A stretch of 64,000 nt of DNA from Thraustochytrium sp. TN22 (Eukaryota > Sar > Bigyra > Thraustochytrida > Thraustochytriidae): the NCBI GenBank assembly GCA_013306675.1, contig JABLUY010000118.1:1-64000 (forward strand), read 5' to 3'. The number at the start of each line of letters is the position of its first letter. Positions within the stretch are counted from its first letter, which is position 1. The notes below the pieces were generated by a model, which ran no database searches, was not told the origin of the DNA, and saw only the letters and a program-made list of their open reading frames with translations. Both the position numbers and the translations under genes were made by a program. This document shows positions 10,148-20,036 of this stretch, in pieces.

Positions 10148-11939
10148 GCCGGCGCTGATGGGCGTGTCGGCGGCGCGGCGCAGGCCGGCGGGGCGCGCGG
10201 CGGCGGCGGCGGCGACGCGCGTGGCGGGCTGGGCGGTGCGCAGGGCCTACGCGGGGCGCGCGGACGTCTTCGTGACGGGCCTGTGCCTGAGGCCGGGCGC
10301 CGAGGAGCGCGTGCGGTGGCACTCGTCGGTCATCCGGCGCCGCGAGGACGCGCGCACGCTCTGCACCAAGTCAGGGTCCGTCTACGTGCTGGAGGGCGCG
10401 CCGGCCGACGACGCGCAGTGGGAGCTGCCGGCCGGCGTCGATGCGGACGCCTTCCGGGACGGCTTCCCGAGCGAGTGGCGCGAGATCTTCGCGCCCTGGG
10501 CTGCGGCCCGCGGCGCGAGCACGAAGAGCGCCGACGAAGCAAAGAGCCAGGGCCGTCGCAAGTCCGGTGAGGCCAAGCCGGTCAAGGAGACCCAGGCCGC
10601 CAAGCCGGCCAAGCAGAAGAGGGCTCAGGTCGCCAAGCCGGTCAAGAAGTCTACGAAGCCTGCCAGGGCCGCCGCCAGGCGGACCAGGACTGCCGCCAGG
10701 CAGACCAAGGCACTTGGCGGGGCCAACACCAAGGAGGCGGCAAGCTCCGCGTTGGACGCGGAAGACTACCTGGACGCGTTGGACGAGGCGGAGCTGAGCA
10801 AGCCGGTCGAGCCGCAGACGCAGACGCAGACGCAGAGCCGCAAGAGACCAAGCCCCGAGGCTGCGGATGGCGTGCGGCGCAGCCGCCGGCTTCGAGTCAT
10901 GGGCTCTGTGAACTACCGCGAGGAGGCAAGCCCAAGAGCGCGGCGCCTCGTTGGTCAGGGGGAGGATGACGTGGACGACGATGACGATGACGATGACGAT
11001 GACGAGAGCTCGACGAGCCTGTCGGGAGACTCCACGTACGGCGGCGCTGCGGAACGCGCGGCGGCGGTGGACCGCGCGCGTGAAAAGGTGCGCGGGCCGC
11101 GAAATGGCGAGTGGACCCCGGATGAGAAGCGGCGGCTGCGCGAGGGCCACGCCCGCGCGGACCCGACGCACAAGAACTTCTGGACGCACGTCGCGTCGTA
11201 TGTCCCCGGGCGCAGCGCCCAGGCTTGCTACAATCAGTGGTTTCTGAGCGCGGGACAAAACCGGCTCAACCTGGAGCTGAAGCGCGGAGGCGCCAAGGAG
11301 GACGAGCCCGGCGGCGCCAACAAGGCCAAGGCGGGCCCACGCAAGCTGGCGGGGAAGAATACAGCCAAATTCCGCGAGCAGGTGCGCGAGGTGTTTCGCG
11401 CCTCGGAGCGTGAGCACAAGGACGACCTCTTCACGGCGACGCCTTTCCGAAAGAAGCTTGCCCGCCGCGACCCGACTGCGACCAGCTCCGACGAGGACGA
11501 GGACGAGGACCAAGCAGCTGAGGTCGGCGACACCTCCTTCGCGTTTGACACCAGCATCGCCACGCCTGGGCCCAAGGCAGGCCGTGACAAGGATGAGTTG
11601 GGCGACATTGGTGGCGACGACGAGGACGACGAGGACGACGAGGAGCTCCTGGAGTCCGTTGACCGCAAAAAGGCGGACCGCTACATCGCTGGCATGGCGC
11701 GTCGCCGCAAGGCAGCGGGCCGCCTTGCTACGGGTGGCGAGGACAAGGGTCCCGCCCAGCAGACGACCGCCGCTGCGGCTGGCCGTGTCAACACGACCGC
11801 CGTGGAGGATAGCGGTGTGCGCGGCAGCTTCACGCCGGGCGGGTCCGTGCGCATCCGCATTCAGCCCGAGCGCTTCCTCTACGAGTTCACTGATGACGAG
11901 GACGAGGGCTTCTCCGACGACGAGGATGAGCTTGACTAG
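10089..11939 (+). CDS. KNL2: KNL2/Mis18BP1-type centromere protein: SANTA domain + SANT/Myb domain, 616 aa
   Basis: Residues ~43-138 match the SANTA (SANT-associated) domain: a GWAVRRAYAGRADVFVTG strand, then WHSSVIRRRED, the LCTKSGSVYVLEG core, and the closing DGFPSEWREIF. SANTA domains are characteristic of KNL2/M18BP1, which licenses centromeres for CENP-A (CENH3) deposition. Residues ~340-385 are a SANT/Myb domain (GEWTPDEKRRLREGHA, FWTHVASYVPGRSAQACYNQWF) of the M18BP1 type. Between them are a Lys/Ala-rich histone H1-like stretch, an acidic poly-D tract, and an RRSRR motif (263-267) that may be a degenerate CENPC-like motif. The C-terminus has more acidic runs and RKKADRYIAGMARRRK. The start at 10089 was chosen because upstream sequence is GC-biased filler; 10158 is an alternative. 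The GAGAGAG run after M1 comes from a (GGCGCG)n tract. Confidence 0.8.
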
Positions 11940-12396
11940 TGATTGAGCACTCTGACTGACGCCTGGACCTTGTGCATGTTTCTCTATCAACCACGGAAAA
12001 GCCTGACAAGCATTTTCTTGCACTTTCTTGCTCTTGCCCTCGACGCGCGCCTTGCTTTCCCCGGTCCTCTCCTCCTCGGGCAGCTCGCCTGGCGCCTCTT
12101 GCATTGAGGGACAATACTGTGGCGTCCATCATGTCATGCACGACATGAGATCACGAAGGGGCGGCGGCGGGCGCGGAAATGGTGGACACCTCAACCTCGT
12201 CCACAGAGTCCACATCGCTCTGCGCGCCCCACGGGCCGGCCCTCGACGATGGCCACCACGCCCTTCTTCCTGCCCGCACGCAATCAGCAACGAGTGCGAA
12301 GCACCGGCGGCTGATGGTTGGTTGGAGGTCGATGAGCCCGCCCTCATTTGCGACTACAGCCACCCAATTGGCCAGCGCAGTCGAAGCGCCCAAAAT

Positions 12397-12495
12397 GTCC
12401 TCGTAGCACAGTTGGCAGTTGCGAGCGTCTCATAGAAAGGTATTTGAACCAAATACGATAGCGCTAGGTCGCCGGATCGAGACCGGCCGGGGGCA
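12397..12495 (+). tRNA. tRNA-Met (CAT) with a 25-nt intron, copy A
   Basis: The acceptor stem GTCCTCG (12397-12403) pairs with CGGGGGC using G-U pairs. The A box reads TAGCACAGTTGG. The D stem is short (GCA/TGC). The anticodon stem AGCGT/GCGCT encloses CTCATA, with anticodon CAT at 12431-12433. The intron 12435-12459 sits after position 37, the canonical eukaryotic site, and can itself fold (GTATTT/AAATAC). The variable loop is AGGTC, the T arm is GCCGG-ATCGAGA-CCGGC, and the discriminator is A (12495). A T7 Pol III terminator follows at about 12504-12510. It is probably the elongator type, because introns in tRNA-Met are known from plant elongator tRNA-Met. The T loop ATCGAGA departs from the usual TTCRANN. 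Confidence 0.85.
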
Positions 12496-13019
12496 TTGGG
12501 TCCTTTTTTTGTCCTTTTTGCTTTGGTTGACGAGAACGAGGGCTTTCCGGCAGCAAGACCCTGACTGATGACTCCTGGCCAACGACTGCTGAGCCCTGAC
12601 TGACGGCTGTACCTTGAGCATGCTTCCCTTTCATCACACGCATAGACGTGATGCCCTCGCTTCGCGCGCGCCTTGCCCAGTCACACCCCCGCCCCCGCCC
12701 CCTTGGGCTCCTGTGTGTTTTCTTTACCTCGATCTTGTCTCTGGGGGACAATACTGCAGCGTCCATCATGTGATGCTCGATGCGAGATCACGAAGGGGCG
12801 GGCGGGGATATGGTGAGCACGCAGACCTCCACACAGCGCCGCGCGCCCCGCGCGCCGCCCCTCGACGATGGCCACCACGCCCTTCTTCCAGCCCGCCCGC
12901 ACCCAGCAGCGGCTGCAGAGCGCTGGTCGGCCACTGGTGGCTGATGGGTGGTTGGGAGGAGGAGGCCTCATGTGTGACCGCAGCCGCCCAATCGGTCAGC
13001 GCAGTCAAAGCGCAAAAAT

Positions 13020-13118
13020 GTCCTCGTAGCACAGTTGGCAGTTGCGAGCGTCTCATAGAAAGGTATTTGAACCAAATACGATAGCGCTAGGTCGCCGGAT
13101 CGAGACCGGCCGGGGGCA
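13020..13118 (+). tRNA. tRNA-Met (CAT) with a 25-nt intron, copy B
   Basis: Base-for-base identical to copy A over its 99 nt, including the intron (13058-13082), with anticodon CAT at 13054-13056. A T6 run follows within ~20 bases as the likely Pol III stop. It is the downstream member of the tandem segmental duplication. Confidence 0.85.
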
Positions 13119-15547
13119 TTAGGTCCAATTTTTTGTTTCTGGTCTATTGGCCTCTTTTTTGCCACTGCGACTTTCACGGTTTCACACAGTGAGTGTCTGA
13201 TTGGTGACTGACTCCCTCACTGCGAGGTTGTCAGTCCTTGTCAGGGTGCTGGGTGAAGTTCTTTTGCCAGTGAGCGCGTGTGACGACGCCTGGGCACGAG
13301 CCCGTGGCGCGAGCCCGTCGCGCAGGCCGTTGGCACAAGTTCTTGGCCTGACTGTGAGAGCCTTGTCATAGGGTACGCTTCGGGCAAGCCTTAGCCTAGT
13401 CACTAGCGAGCGAGTGAGCGTTGTCACAGGGAAGCAACCTGAGCCGAGACTTCGATCCTCGTCACTGGGAGCTGCACAGAATAAAGACGAGCGCACTTGC
13501 TGCGTGCTGCTGACGCTGTGATCCATTGATTCACTGTCAAACAGGATGTCAACTTTCTTTGCTCGCGCCGCAAGCCATCTTTGGAACAGCCGTTGCCTCT
13601 CAGGCATGACACCGTCTTGTGCTAAGGCTATGTCGGATGGACACTGTCTGGGATAGTCGACGTCAGCATCAGCGAATTGTAGCACAGCCCGCATGTTGCA
13701 CTGGGTAAGCATTGTGACCTGCGGTAGCTGTGGTGGTTCCCGAACCGGCTGGGGCTCTGGTTGCGGCTCTCGCAGCCACACGAGCTTGGCGCCGCGCCGC
13801 GCAAGCCCTGGCCCTAGAACACCTGCAAGACCTGGCATTCAATCCAGGCATGCATAAGCTTGTCCTCCTTGGATTAGAGCTGGAGAGCGCAGACACTCGC
13901 TCCGCTCGGCGCGCCCTAGCTGCAGGCCGGCCCCTTAGCGTGGCCGACCGCGAGCGCTTGCGTATTGCCATCAAACGCTACAAAATCTTCACGTCTCGCG
14001 CTGCGATTTCAATCATTCAAGATGGCCAAGGCACTGACTGACTCGCGGCTCGCTGCGAATGCATTGTGCGATGCCGAATCGCTCGGTGTCTGTCAGAGGG
14101 CAGCAAGAGATCGGGAAAGATGGCAGCTTGTTGATGGTGGGTGTGTTGTTGACTTTGATGAGCTGCGGCGAGAGCAATTCCAGCTTCGTTCGCATACAGG
14201 CCCCTGCAGTTACCCTGGCTTGCAATTTTTTTTGTCTCAACAAACCGAGCTCTCAAAATCCAGACTTGGCACCATCGCTAGAGCTAAGTAGCCAGAGGTA
14301 TCAAGTGCTTTACAGCTAGAAAAGAAGAAGCTGATCTGGTGCTGGATTGATATGGAATGATGGCTGCCTGACGCTGGTTGCTGGTTGTCTCTTGACCCTG
14401 GAGTTCCCTGGCTCTCCTTTGCGCACAGCATACTGGGCTGCTTTTCATGTTGCCTACCATCTGTACCCGCCCGTCACCAAGGCCAGTGTGCACGCCAGGT
14501 CTTGGCAAGATCGTTTGGCTCAGCTCCTCGGAGCGCACGGTCGACCCAATCTAAGGCAAGGAGCGTGATAATGGTGCTTGTCCCGCGGCCATGATCCACT
14601 CTTCGTAGATCTTGACGTCATTCGATTGCTGCTTGCCATCACTTCGCTGCAGCTGCCGTCGATCCGAGGCCGAGGGCCAGGGCAAAGGCTAGGCCAAGAG
14701 TCAATGAGTTTTACGATCTGCGTGAGTGTTGAGCCTTCTTTCTCAGCACACAGGAATACTTAGCTTGGACACCTAGTTGAGAGATTGATTGCAATTTGCA
14801 ATCGATCTGCGGCATGGCCCTTAGAGCCAGATGCGAGAGCGGCGCCACAGCTTGCGCGCAGACAAATGAGAGAAGAACCCACAGGTGGCGCACAGAGAAG
14901 CAGAAAGGCGGCGGTTTGGCTGGTCGAAATCGTCGTCGAGGCGAAGTCGCTCATCTGTGAGAGAGGCTGGACACGCCGGTGAGGCGTTGTGTACGGCGAC
15001 ATGGCGCAGGCTACGTCGCGGGCGAGAGATGCCTCCTTCTTGTGGGGCGCAGAATATTCTTAGCCTCTGCCACTCTTTGTCACATGAGCTGATGACATGA
15101 CCAAACCTTCGAGGCACCCTACCCTAAATTGCGGAATTCCCCCAGTTGCTCTGCGCACCCAGCTGCTCGAGAGGAGCGGGCCGAAAAAGGTGTTGTCCTG
15201 CTTGCTGCTGTGGCTCGAGGCGGCCGTCTGCGCGAGCGCTGAAGGGGTGCTCCGAAGAGGTGGTATTGGTGCCGCTGACCTGTCGACAGATGCGCCGCAT
15301 CGTGCAATTGTGCTGGCAGCGGGTTTCCTTGCCTCGGGCTCCACGATGCTGCCGCCGGCGGACCTCTAAAATTTTAGAAGCGCGCGGCTCAGCCGGCTGG
15401 TCCACGGCTCGACTCCACTCTGCGCTTAATTGGCGGGCAAAGTTGGCGAGGAGGTTCTCACGCTGGTGAAGTTAGTGAACAGGAATCGGGCATGTCGGCC
15501 TGGGCGGCGGGCCAAGGCCAAAAGCAAAGCTATTGCCGTAGTTGGAG
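13119..15547. other. Gene-poor region of 2.4 kb with only weak coding signals
   Basis: Most frames here are fragments. Two overlapping frames on opposite strands look mildly protein-like. One is minus 13182-13838, with a segment VDYPRQCPSDIALAQDG and then RQRLFQRWLAARAKKVDILF. The other is plus 13730-14041, with LALEHLQDLAFNPGMHKLVLL and then LSVADRERLRIAIKRYKIF. They overlap on complementary strands, so at most one is real; neither matches a family I know. No tRNA or rRNA signal was seen in the remainder. Confidence 0.4.
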
Positions 15548-16310
15548 CTGGTGACTGCCAGCAAGTCCCGGTGCTCAAGATCAAGTACGGTGGCAAGGAT
15601 GGCATCGAGCACGACACCACCGGCGAGGTGCTCACCAGCTACTACAGCACCGCGACCTAGCCCAGGCTGCAGAGCAAGCAAAGGACAGACTATGACCGCC
15701 TCACCGTACGTACGATACACATGGTCGACCCCACCGGGAAGGCAACGACGTCAGCGGCTCCAGAGTCCGTCCGACGCCTTGACCAGCGCGGCAGGTCAGG
15801 GCAGGGCAGCCGGCAGGCCAAGATTGATTGATTATCTCAATCGTCGTCTCTTTCTCTCGTGCTAGTCACTAGCTTGCCGTGCAGGTGGCGCGGGGTGGGG
15901 CCGTCGTGGGCGAGCCCGTGACAGCCTGCTGTGCAAGTCCTCGGCAATCAAGGTCAAGTACGGCGGCAAGGACGGCATCGTGCACAACACCACCGGCGAG
16001 GTGCTCACTAGCTACCGTGTGACACCACAGCACCGCGACCTGGCCGAGGCTGCAGGGCTTGCCAAGGGACACACACGACCGGCCCTATGACCGCCTGACC
16101 GTACGTACACACGGCCGTACCCGGCCAGGCAGGCGACGTCATCACCGGCTGCCGATTCCGACTCCTTGACCAGCGCCGCAAGCCAGGCCAGCGAGCAGAC
16201 CAAGAAAATAGCTCAACCCTCTTCCCTCTCTCGCGCTAGTACTTGCCGAACAGGTCACCTGGAGCGGGGTAGGGCCGCCCTGGGCGAGCCCGAGCCCGCC
16301 GAGCATGCAG
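15548..16310 (+). repeat. 373-bp tandem duplication with exon/intron-like remnants
   Basis: Two copies (about 15548-15915 and 15916-16310; the landmark AAGTACGG lies at 15583 and 15956). Each reads GTGACxGCC, a piece translating as IKYGGKDGIEHDTTGEVL or VKYGGKDGIVHNTTGEVL, then TATGACCGCCT, a GTACGTAC donor-like site, about 150 bases ending in TTTCTCTCGTGCTAG or CCTCTCTCGCGCTAG (acceptor-like), and GGGCGAGCCCG. The amino-acid-level conservation and splice-like ends suggest a duplicated exon of a decayed host gene. The family is unknown and the frames are not kept throughout. Confidence 0.55.
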
Positions 16311-16319
16311 TCTGACAGC

Positions 16320-16810
16320 TTGGAGGCCGCCGGAGGATTCCAAACGCGGTAAAATCGATGAATAGAGGGGCTGGAAAGTTCTTTCAGCCTAGACGCGCGA
16401 TGTTCGCGGCGTGCGAGCTTTCAGAGCTACTGAAAGACCAACTTGAAGTTTGAGTCTTTATAGATTCATGGGAATGAATCAACTATTAGGTTCGAGAACA
16501 ACTTTTTAATCAACAATTTAGACAAAATAGTTGAAATTTAATTATCTGGGAGTTTTCTTTAACAAATTTTACAAAAATTGATTTTAAAAATTCGAAAAAG
16601 CAGCGAAACGATTGCATTTGTTCATTTATATATTATATTTTCAATTTTAGTAAGCATCTAATATGGACATTCAGAAGCATGAAGTAAAATTCCCCTAACT
16701 GACTGCCAAGAGCTTCATTATTCATCAAAGCATACTGAGAAGCTTAACGAGGAGGCTCTCCTTCTATATAACATGCTTCAGATCTTCAGAACATCCAATT
16801 CAACTCGAAC
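16320..16810. other. AT-rich island in GC-rich DNA
   Basis: From about 16435 to 16800 the base composition flips to strongly AT-rich (for example TTTAATCAACAATTTAGAC and TTTATATATTATATTTTC), unlike anything else in the window. No frame longer than a few dozen codons is open. A strong hairpin (GGCTGGAAAGTTCTTTCAGCC) sits just before it at about 16370. Possible origins are an organellar DNA insertion, a foreign insertion, or an AT-rich chromosomal element; the sequence does not decide. Confidence 0.6.
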
Positions 16811-18044
16811 CCGAGTCGCGGCAGGAGACCAAGCGCTGGGCTCTAAGAGTTCTTGATCGCGCTTGCTTCTTCCGTCCACGGACTGTCATGACAGCCAGGA
16901 GCTCCCACCAAAGAAGCCCACCATGCACAGTAGTATCTCGCACGGCAAGCAGTGGTCAGACCATGTGCAAGCTAGCAGCAGCCAGCTTGTGGCAGTCTAC
17001 GAGGATTCTGGACAAGGCAGGCCAGATAGAGTCCAGAAGCGAGTCCGATGGTCACCGGTGTGCACAGGGAGGACCAGGCGTTCTTCTGAAGAACGTCCTC
17101 ATCCTTGGCCCGAGCAATGATTACACTCAGCCGTGACGCAGCAACGGAGGGAGCCGAGACTACTGTCGCAAAATCTGAGCACTCTTCTTCTTCATCTCGT
17201 CACGAGCTCGTGCCTGGTACTCGTAGCAGGTAGTGGAACGCCACTCAAGCAACGCTAAGCCTTGATCACCCATGCAGCCTCTGACGCGGAGACTCTGGCC
17301 TCCAGGGGACTCGGTTGGACTCGCCGAAGGCGCGTCGCAAGACGCCCTTGCTCAATTATCTTATCGTATGGATGCAAGAGAAAAGAATGAGAGAGAGAGA
17401 GGAAGAAAGAGAAGAGAGACAGAAGAGAGGCTTGGACTCACTCTCCTCTACCAAGACGAGGGGGGGCATTCATGGGCTCTTGCCTTTGATCAACGAACGA
17501 GTCGCAGCGTGTTCACGTGAATTATTGCCGCTGAGGGGGCACAAGGGCTGTTTCGTGTGCCTGTACCGTTGTGAGACGACATGGCTGGCCAGTTGCTTGC
17601 TCTGCCAGGGGTTAAGAGCCAAGGTTTATGGCACACAGTGACTCATTCGGATGTGTGAGTACTAGACAGGTTGATGGGCTGATAGAGCGCGGTAGTAGCT
17701 AGCTGGCGCCGGCCGAGGCAAGTTTACGCCTTTCCTGCGCCTTGACTTGGACCAGAGAGAGAGAGAGCTCAGGGCGGCCAAGAAGACATGATTCATAGGG
17801 CCGGGCAAGCTCGTGCACAGGATGCTGGCCGAGTACGGGAACCGACGCTGGGGGTCGAGGGCAGTGAGATTTGCAGGAAATTGGCAAGGACCGGGACCCG
17901 GGGGATGGGGGAGCTGGACACGGGCGACGGGGACGACGGGCTGGACGCGGCTAGAGACGACGACGCCTTGGGCGCCGCCAACCAACGCGGAGCAAGCGAT
18001 CAAGACCGCGAGCGCCAAAGGCGTTTTCACAATCACGGCCGCGG
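16811..18044. other. Non-coding or unrecognised 1.2 kb with a GA-rich tract
   Basis: Contains a purine-rich GAGAGAGAGAGGAAGAAAGAG tract near 17390-17420. No open frame of more than ~110 codons has protein-like composition, and no family is recognised. Confidence 0.4.
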
Positions 18045-18700
18045 GAAGACCATCGTTGACACCCCTTGCCTGAGCTCTGGGTCGACCTTGCACTCCGAGG
18101 AACTGAGTGTGGTCGCGGCGTGCGCAAGCGCGCGCCGGTGCTTGGCAGTGCAGAAGTTGCATCCGCTAAGATCTCGGCCTGAAGTTCATTTGCGCTGACC
18201 CTCGCGGCAGTCTCATGTGCGCACTCGCTTGCGAGACCAGAGCGCCTTTTAGCGCTAGCCCTGCCAGCGCCACGGGCGTTGAAGGCAGCTGCCAGCTACC
18301 GGCGCCTGCCCTGGCCTGCCTTGTCACGGCGATCGTGCGGTGCAATTTGAAAGGATGGTGGGACGTCAATGAAGACGACAAGGGCTTATTAAAAGTCCAT
18401 GGTCGAGATGACTCAAAGCCCTCGTCGTCAGCGAACGTAGCGACGCCCGAGAGCGAAACTCCAGGTAATGGTAGGGCAGGGCTGCCGCCGTAAGACGCTC
18501 TGGTCTCGCAAGCGAGTGCGCACGTGAGATTGCTCCGAGGGGCAGCGCAATTTGACGCCAGCCCGAGGTTTTAGCGAGGGCAGCTTCCGCACGGCCCAAG
18601 CTGGTGGGCACCAACCAACGGCGCGCGCTCGCCAACGCCACGATGACGCTCAGCTCAAAGGTCGACCCAGAGCTCATGCAAGCATTACGACGAAGATGGT
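18045..18700. repeat. Imperfect ~200-bp inverted repeat with ~250-bp loop
   Basis: The left arm (~18060-18243) ends CGAGACCAGAGCG and the right arm (18493-~18680) begins CGCTCTGGTCTCG. Further matched blocks are GCAAGCGAGTGCGCAC, GGCAGCGCAA against its partner, GGCGCGCGCTxGC, and AAGGTCGACCCAGAGCTCA with its complement GAGCTCTGGGTCGACCTT. Identity is moderate, with several indels. The arms are non-coding. It could be a foldback element or the remnant of an inverted duplication. No target-site duplication or transposase frame was seen. Confidence 0.7.
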
Positions 18701-19198
18701 TCCGATCGCCTTTTTGTGGGTGCACAAACCGCCCGGGTGTGGAAAGGAAATCTCTGCTCGCCAGCTTCAACATTCGCTGCGTCCACGTGGTCGCATCACT
18801 GCAAACGCTTGCACCGGTGCGCCTCAACGCAAATCTCATGGTGTTGAACAAAATCCGGTTTGCGCTCTCATGTTTGGGTCATTCTTCGTCATGGTGTTGA
18901 TTGGTAGGTTGATTCATCTTCTTGCACTGGTTGCTGCGGTCGTTCTTCTCGTCATCTTTCACAAACGGGGAGGGCTGGCCAGAGCTCGGGCTAGGAGCGC
19001 CGGCTGGCCGACTCGGCTCGATTAGGCCCGGCCCGACCCGACACACAGGGCGAGAGCGAGCGCGGGCCCGGGAAGTGAGTGAGTGAGTGGGGCGTGCGAG
19101 CGGTTCCACGCGTGCGGCTGCGCGCACGCGGCGGCTGCGTGCATGCGGCAGTCGCGCTACCCGCGTGCACAGTGCGTACGCGCGCGCGAAAGGGAAAC
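18701..19198. other. 3' flank of the Rho/Rac gene, no gene seen
   Basis: About 500 bases between the inverted repeat and the stop codon of the minus-strand GTPase. Nothing recognisable as a gene; short frames only. Confidence 0.4.
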
Positions 19199-20036
19199 TT
19201 AGAGGATGGCGCAGCCGCCGCCGCCGCCGCCCCCGGTAGATTTGCCGCCGACAGACTTGACGGCGCCGCGCTTGGACTTGCCGGATGCGGTCCCGTCGGT
19301 GATGGCGGCGGCCGGGTGGACCTTGGCGCGGGTGGCCGCGCGCACGGCCTCCTTGAAGAGGTCGTCAAGGCCGGTCATCCGGAGAGCGGAGCACTCCATG
19401 TAGGTGTGCGCGCCGAGGCGCTTGGCTTCGGAGGCGTAGAACTCGAAAGACTTGAGCGGCTTGCCCTTGGCCTGCAAGCTCTCGACGACCTTGGCGTCCT
19501 GGCGGATGTCGGACTTGGTGCCGACGATGATAAAGGGCACGCCTGGAGAATGGTGCTGGATTTCTGGCTTCCACTTGGTCTCGACGTGCTTGAAGGACAC
19601 GGGCGAGTTAATGGCAAAGCACACCAGGAAGATTTGCGTCTGCGGGTACGACAGCGGTCTTAGCCGCGTGTACTCCTCCTGGCCGGCGGTGTCCCAGAGG
19701 CTGTACTCGCGGTGGCTCTCCGTCAGTCAGTCCGTGGGTCCCTCGCTGTGGTCTGCGTGCGCACGTTCCCTTGGCAGGCCGGCGTGGTGCTGTCATCCTT
19801 GACGCTGAAGCAGCCAGCCAGCCAGCCAGCCAGCCGGCCAGCCAAGTCGCTCTGAGTCAACCTCAGCAAACGTACCCGAGATAGGTCTCTTTGTTGTCGA
19901 CGGTGAGGTTGGTCTCGTAGTTGTCGAAGACCGTCGGCACGTAGTCCGTCGGGAAGCGGCCCTCCGTGTACGCGATGAGCATGGACGTCTTGCCGACGGC
20001 GCCATCGCCGACGACCACGCACTTGATATTGTTCAT
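19199..20036 (-). CDS. Rho/Rac-family small GTPase, two exons, 220 aa, CAIL prenylation box
   Basis: Exon 1 is 20036-19876 and exon 2 is 19700-19199, separated by a 175-bp intron (donor GTACGT, acceptor TACAG). Splicing gives [26 protein letters not shown] across the junction, an exact Rac-type switch II. Motifs: P-loop GDGAVGKT (residues 10-17), switch [18 protein letters not shown] (base recognition), ECSAL, a Rho-type insert region, and a C-terminal CAIL box, whose last Leu predicts geranylgeranylation and membrane attachment. A poly-Gly run precedes the box. It should act as a switch for actin, polarity or oxidase signalling, as Rho/Rac proteins do. The intron contains a (GGCT)n run. It diverges from the desaturase gene across 1.7 kb. 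Confidence 0.9.

Larger units (their letters stand above)
11895..13136 (+). repeat. Tandem segmental duplication (~620-640 bp unit) covering the KNL2 3' end and a tRNA-Met gene
   Basis: Copy A runs from ~11895 to ~12512 and copy B from ~12529 to ~13136. Matching landmarks in order are: the acidic tail of KNL2 (GACGAGGACGAGGGCTTCTCC versus a decayed match at 12529), CTGACTGACG (11952/12596), GGGACAATACTG near 12107/12747, ATCACGAAGGGGCGG, CCACGCCCTTCTTCC, and the tRNA (12397/13020). The offset varies from 623 to 644 because of small indels. The tRNA part is identical between copies while the flanks have diverged, so either the tRNA is under selection or gene conversion has acted. Confidence 0.85.

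Noticed and set aside
10371-12104. 577-codon minus-strand open frame opposite KNL2
   Set aside because: A mirror of a GC-rich coding strand; composition is Leu/Arg/Val-biased and the plus strand has real domains.
11895-13136. tRNA-derived SINE as an explanation of the duplicated tRNA-Met
   Set aside because: The copies are tandem, include the KNL2 tail, have intact cloverleaf and Pol III terminators, and lack a poly-A or SINE tail.
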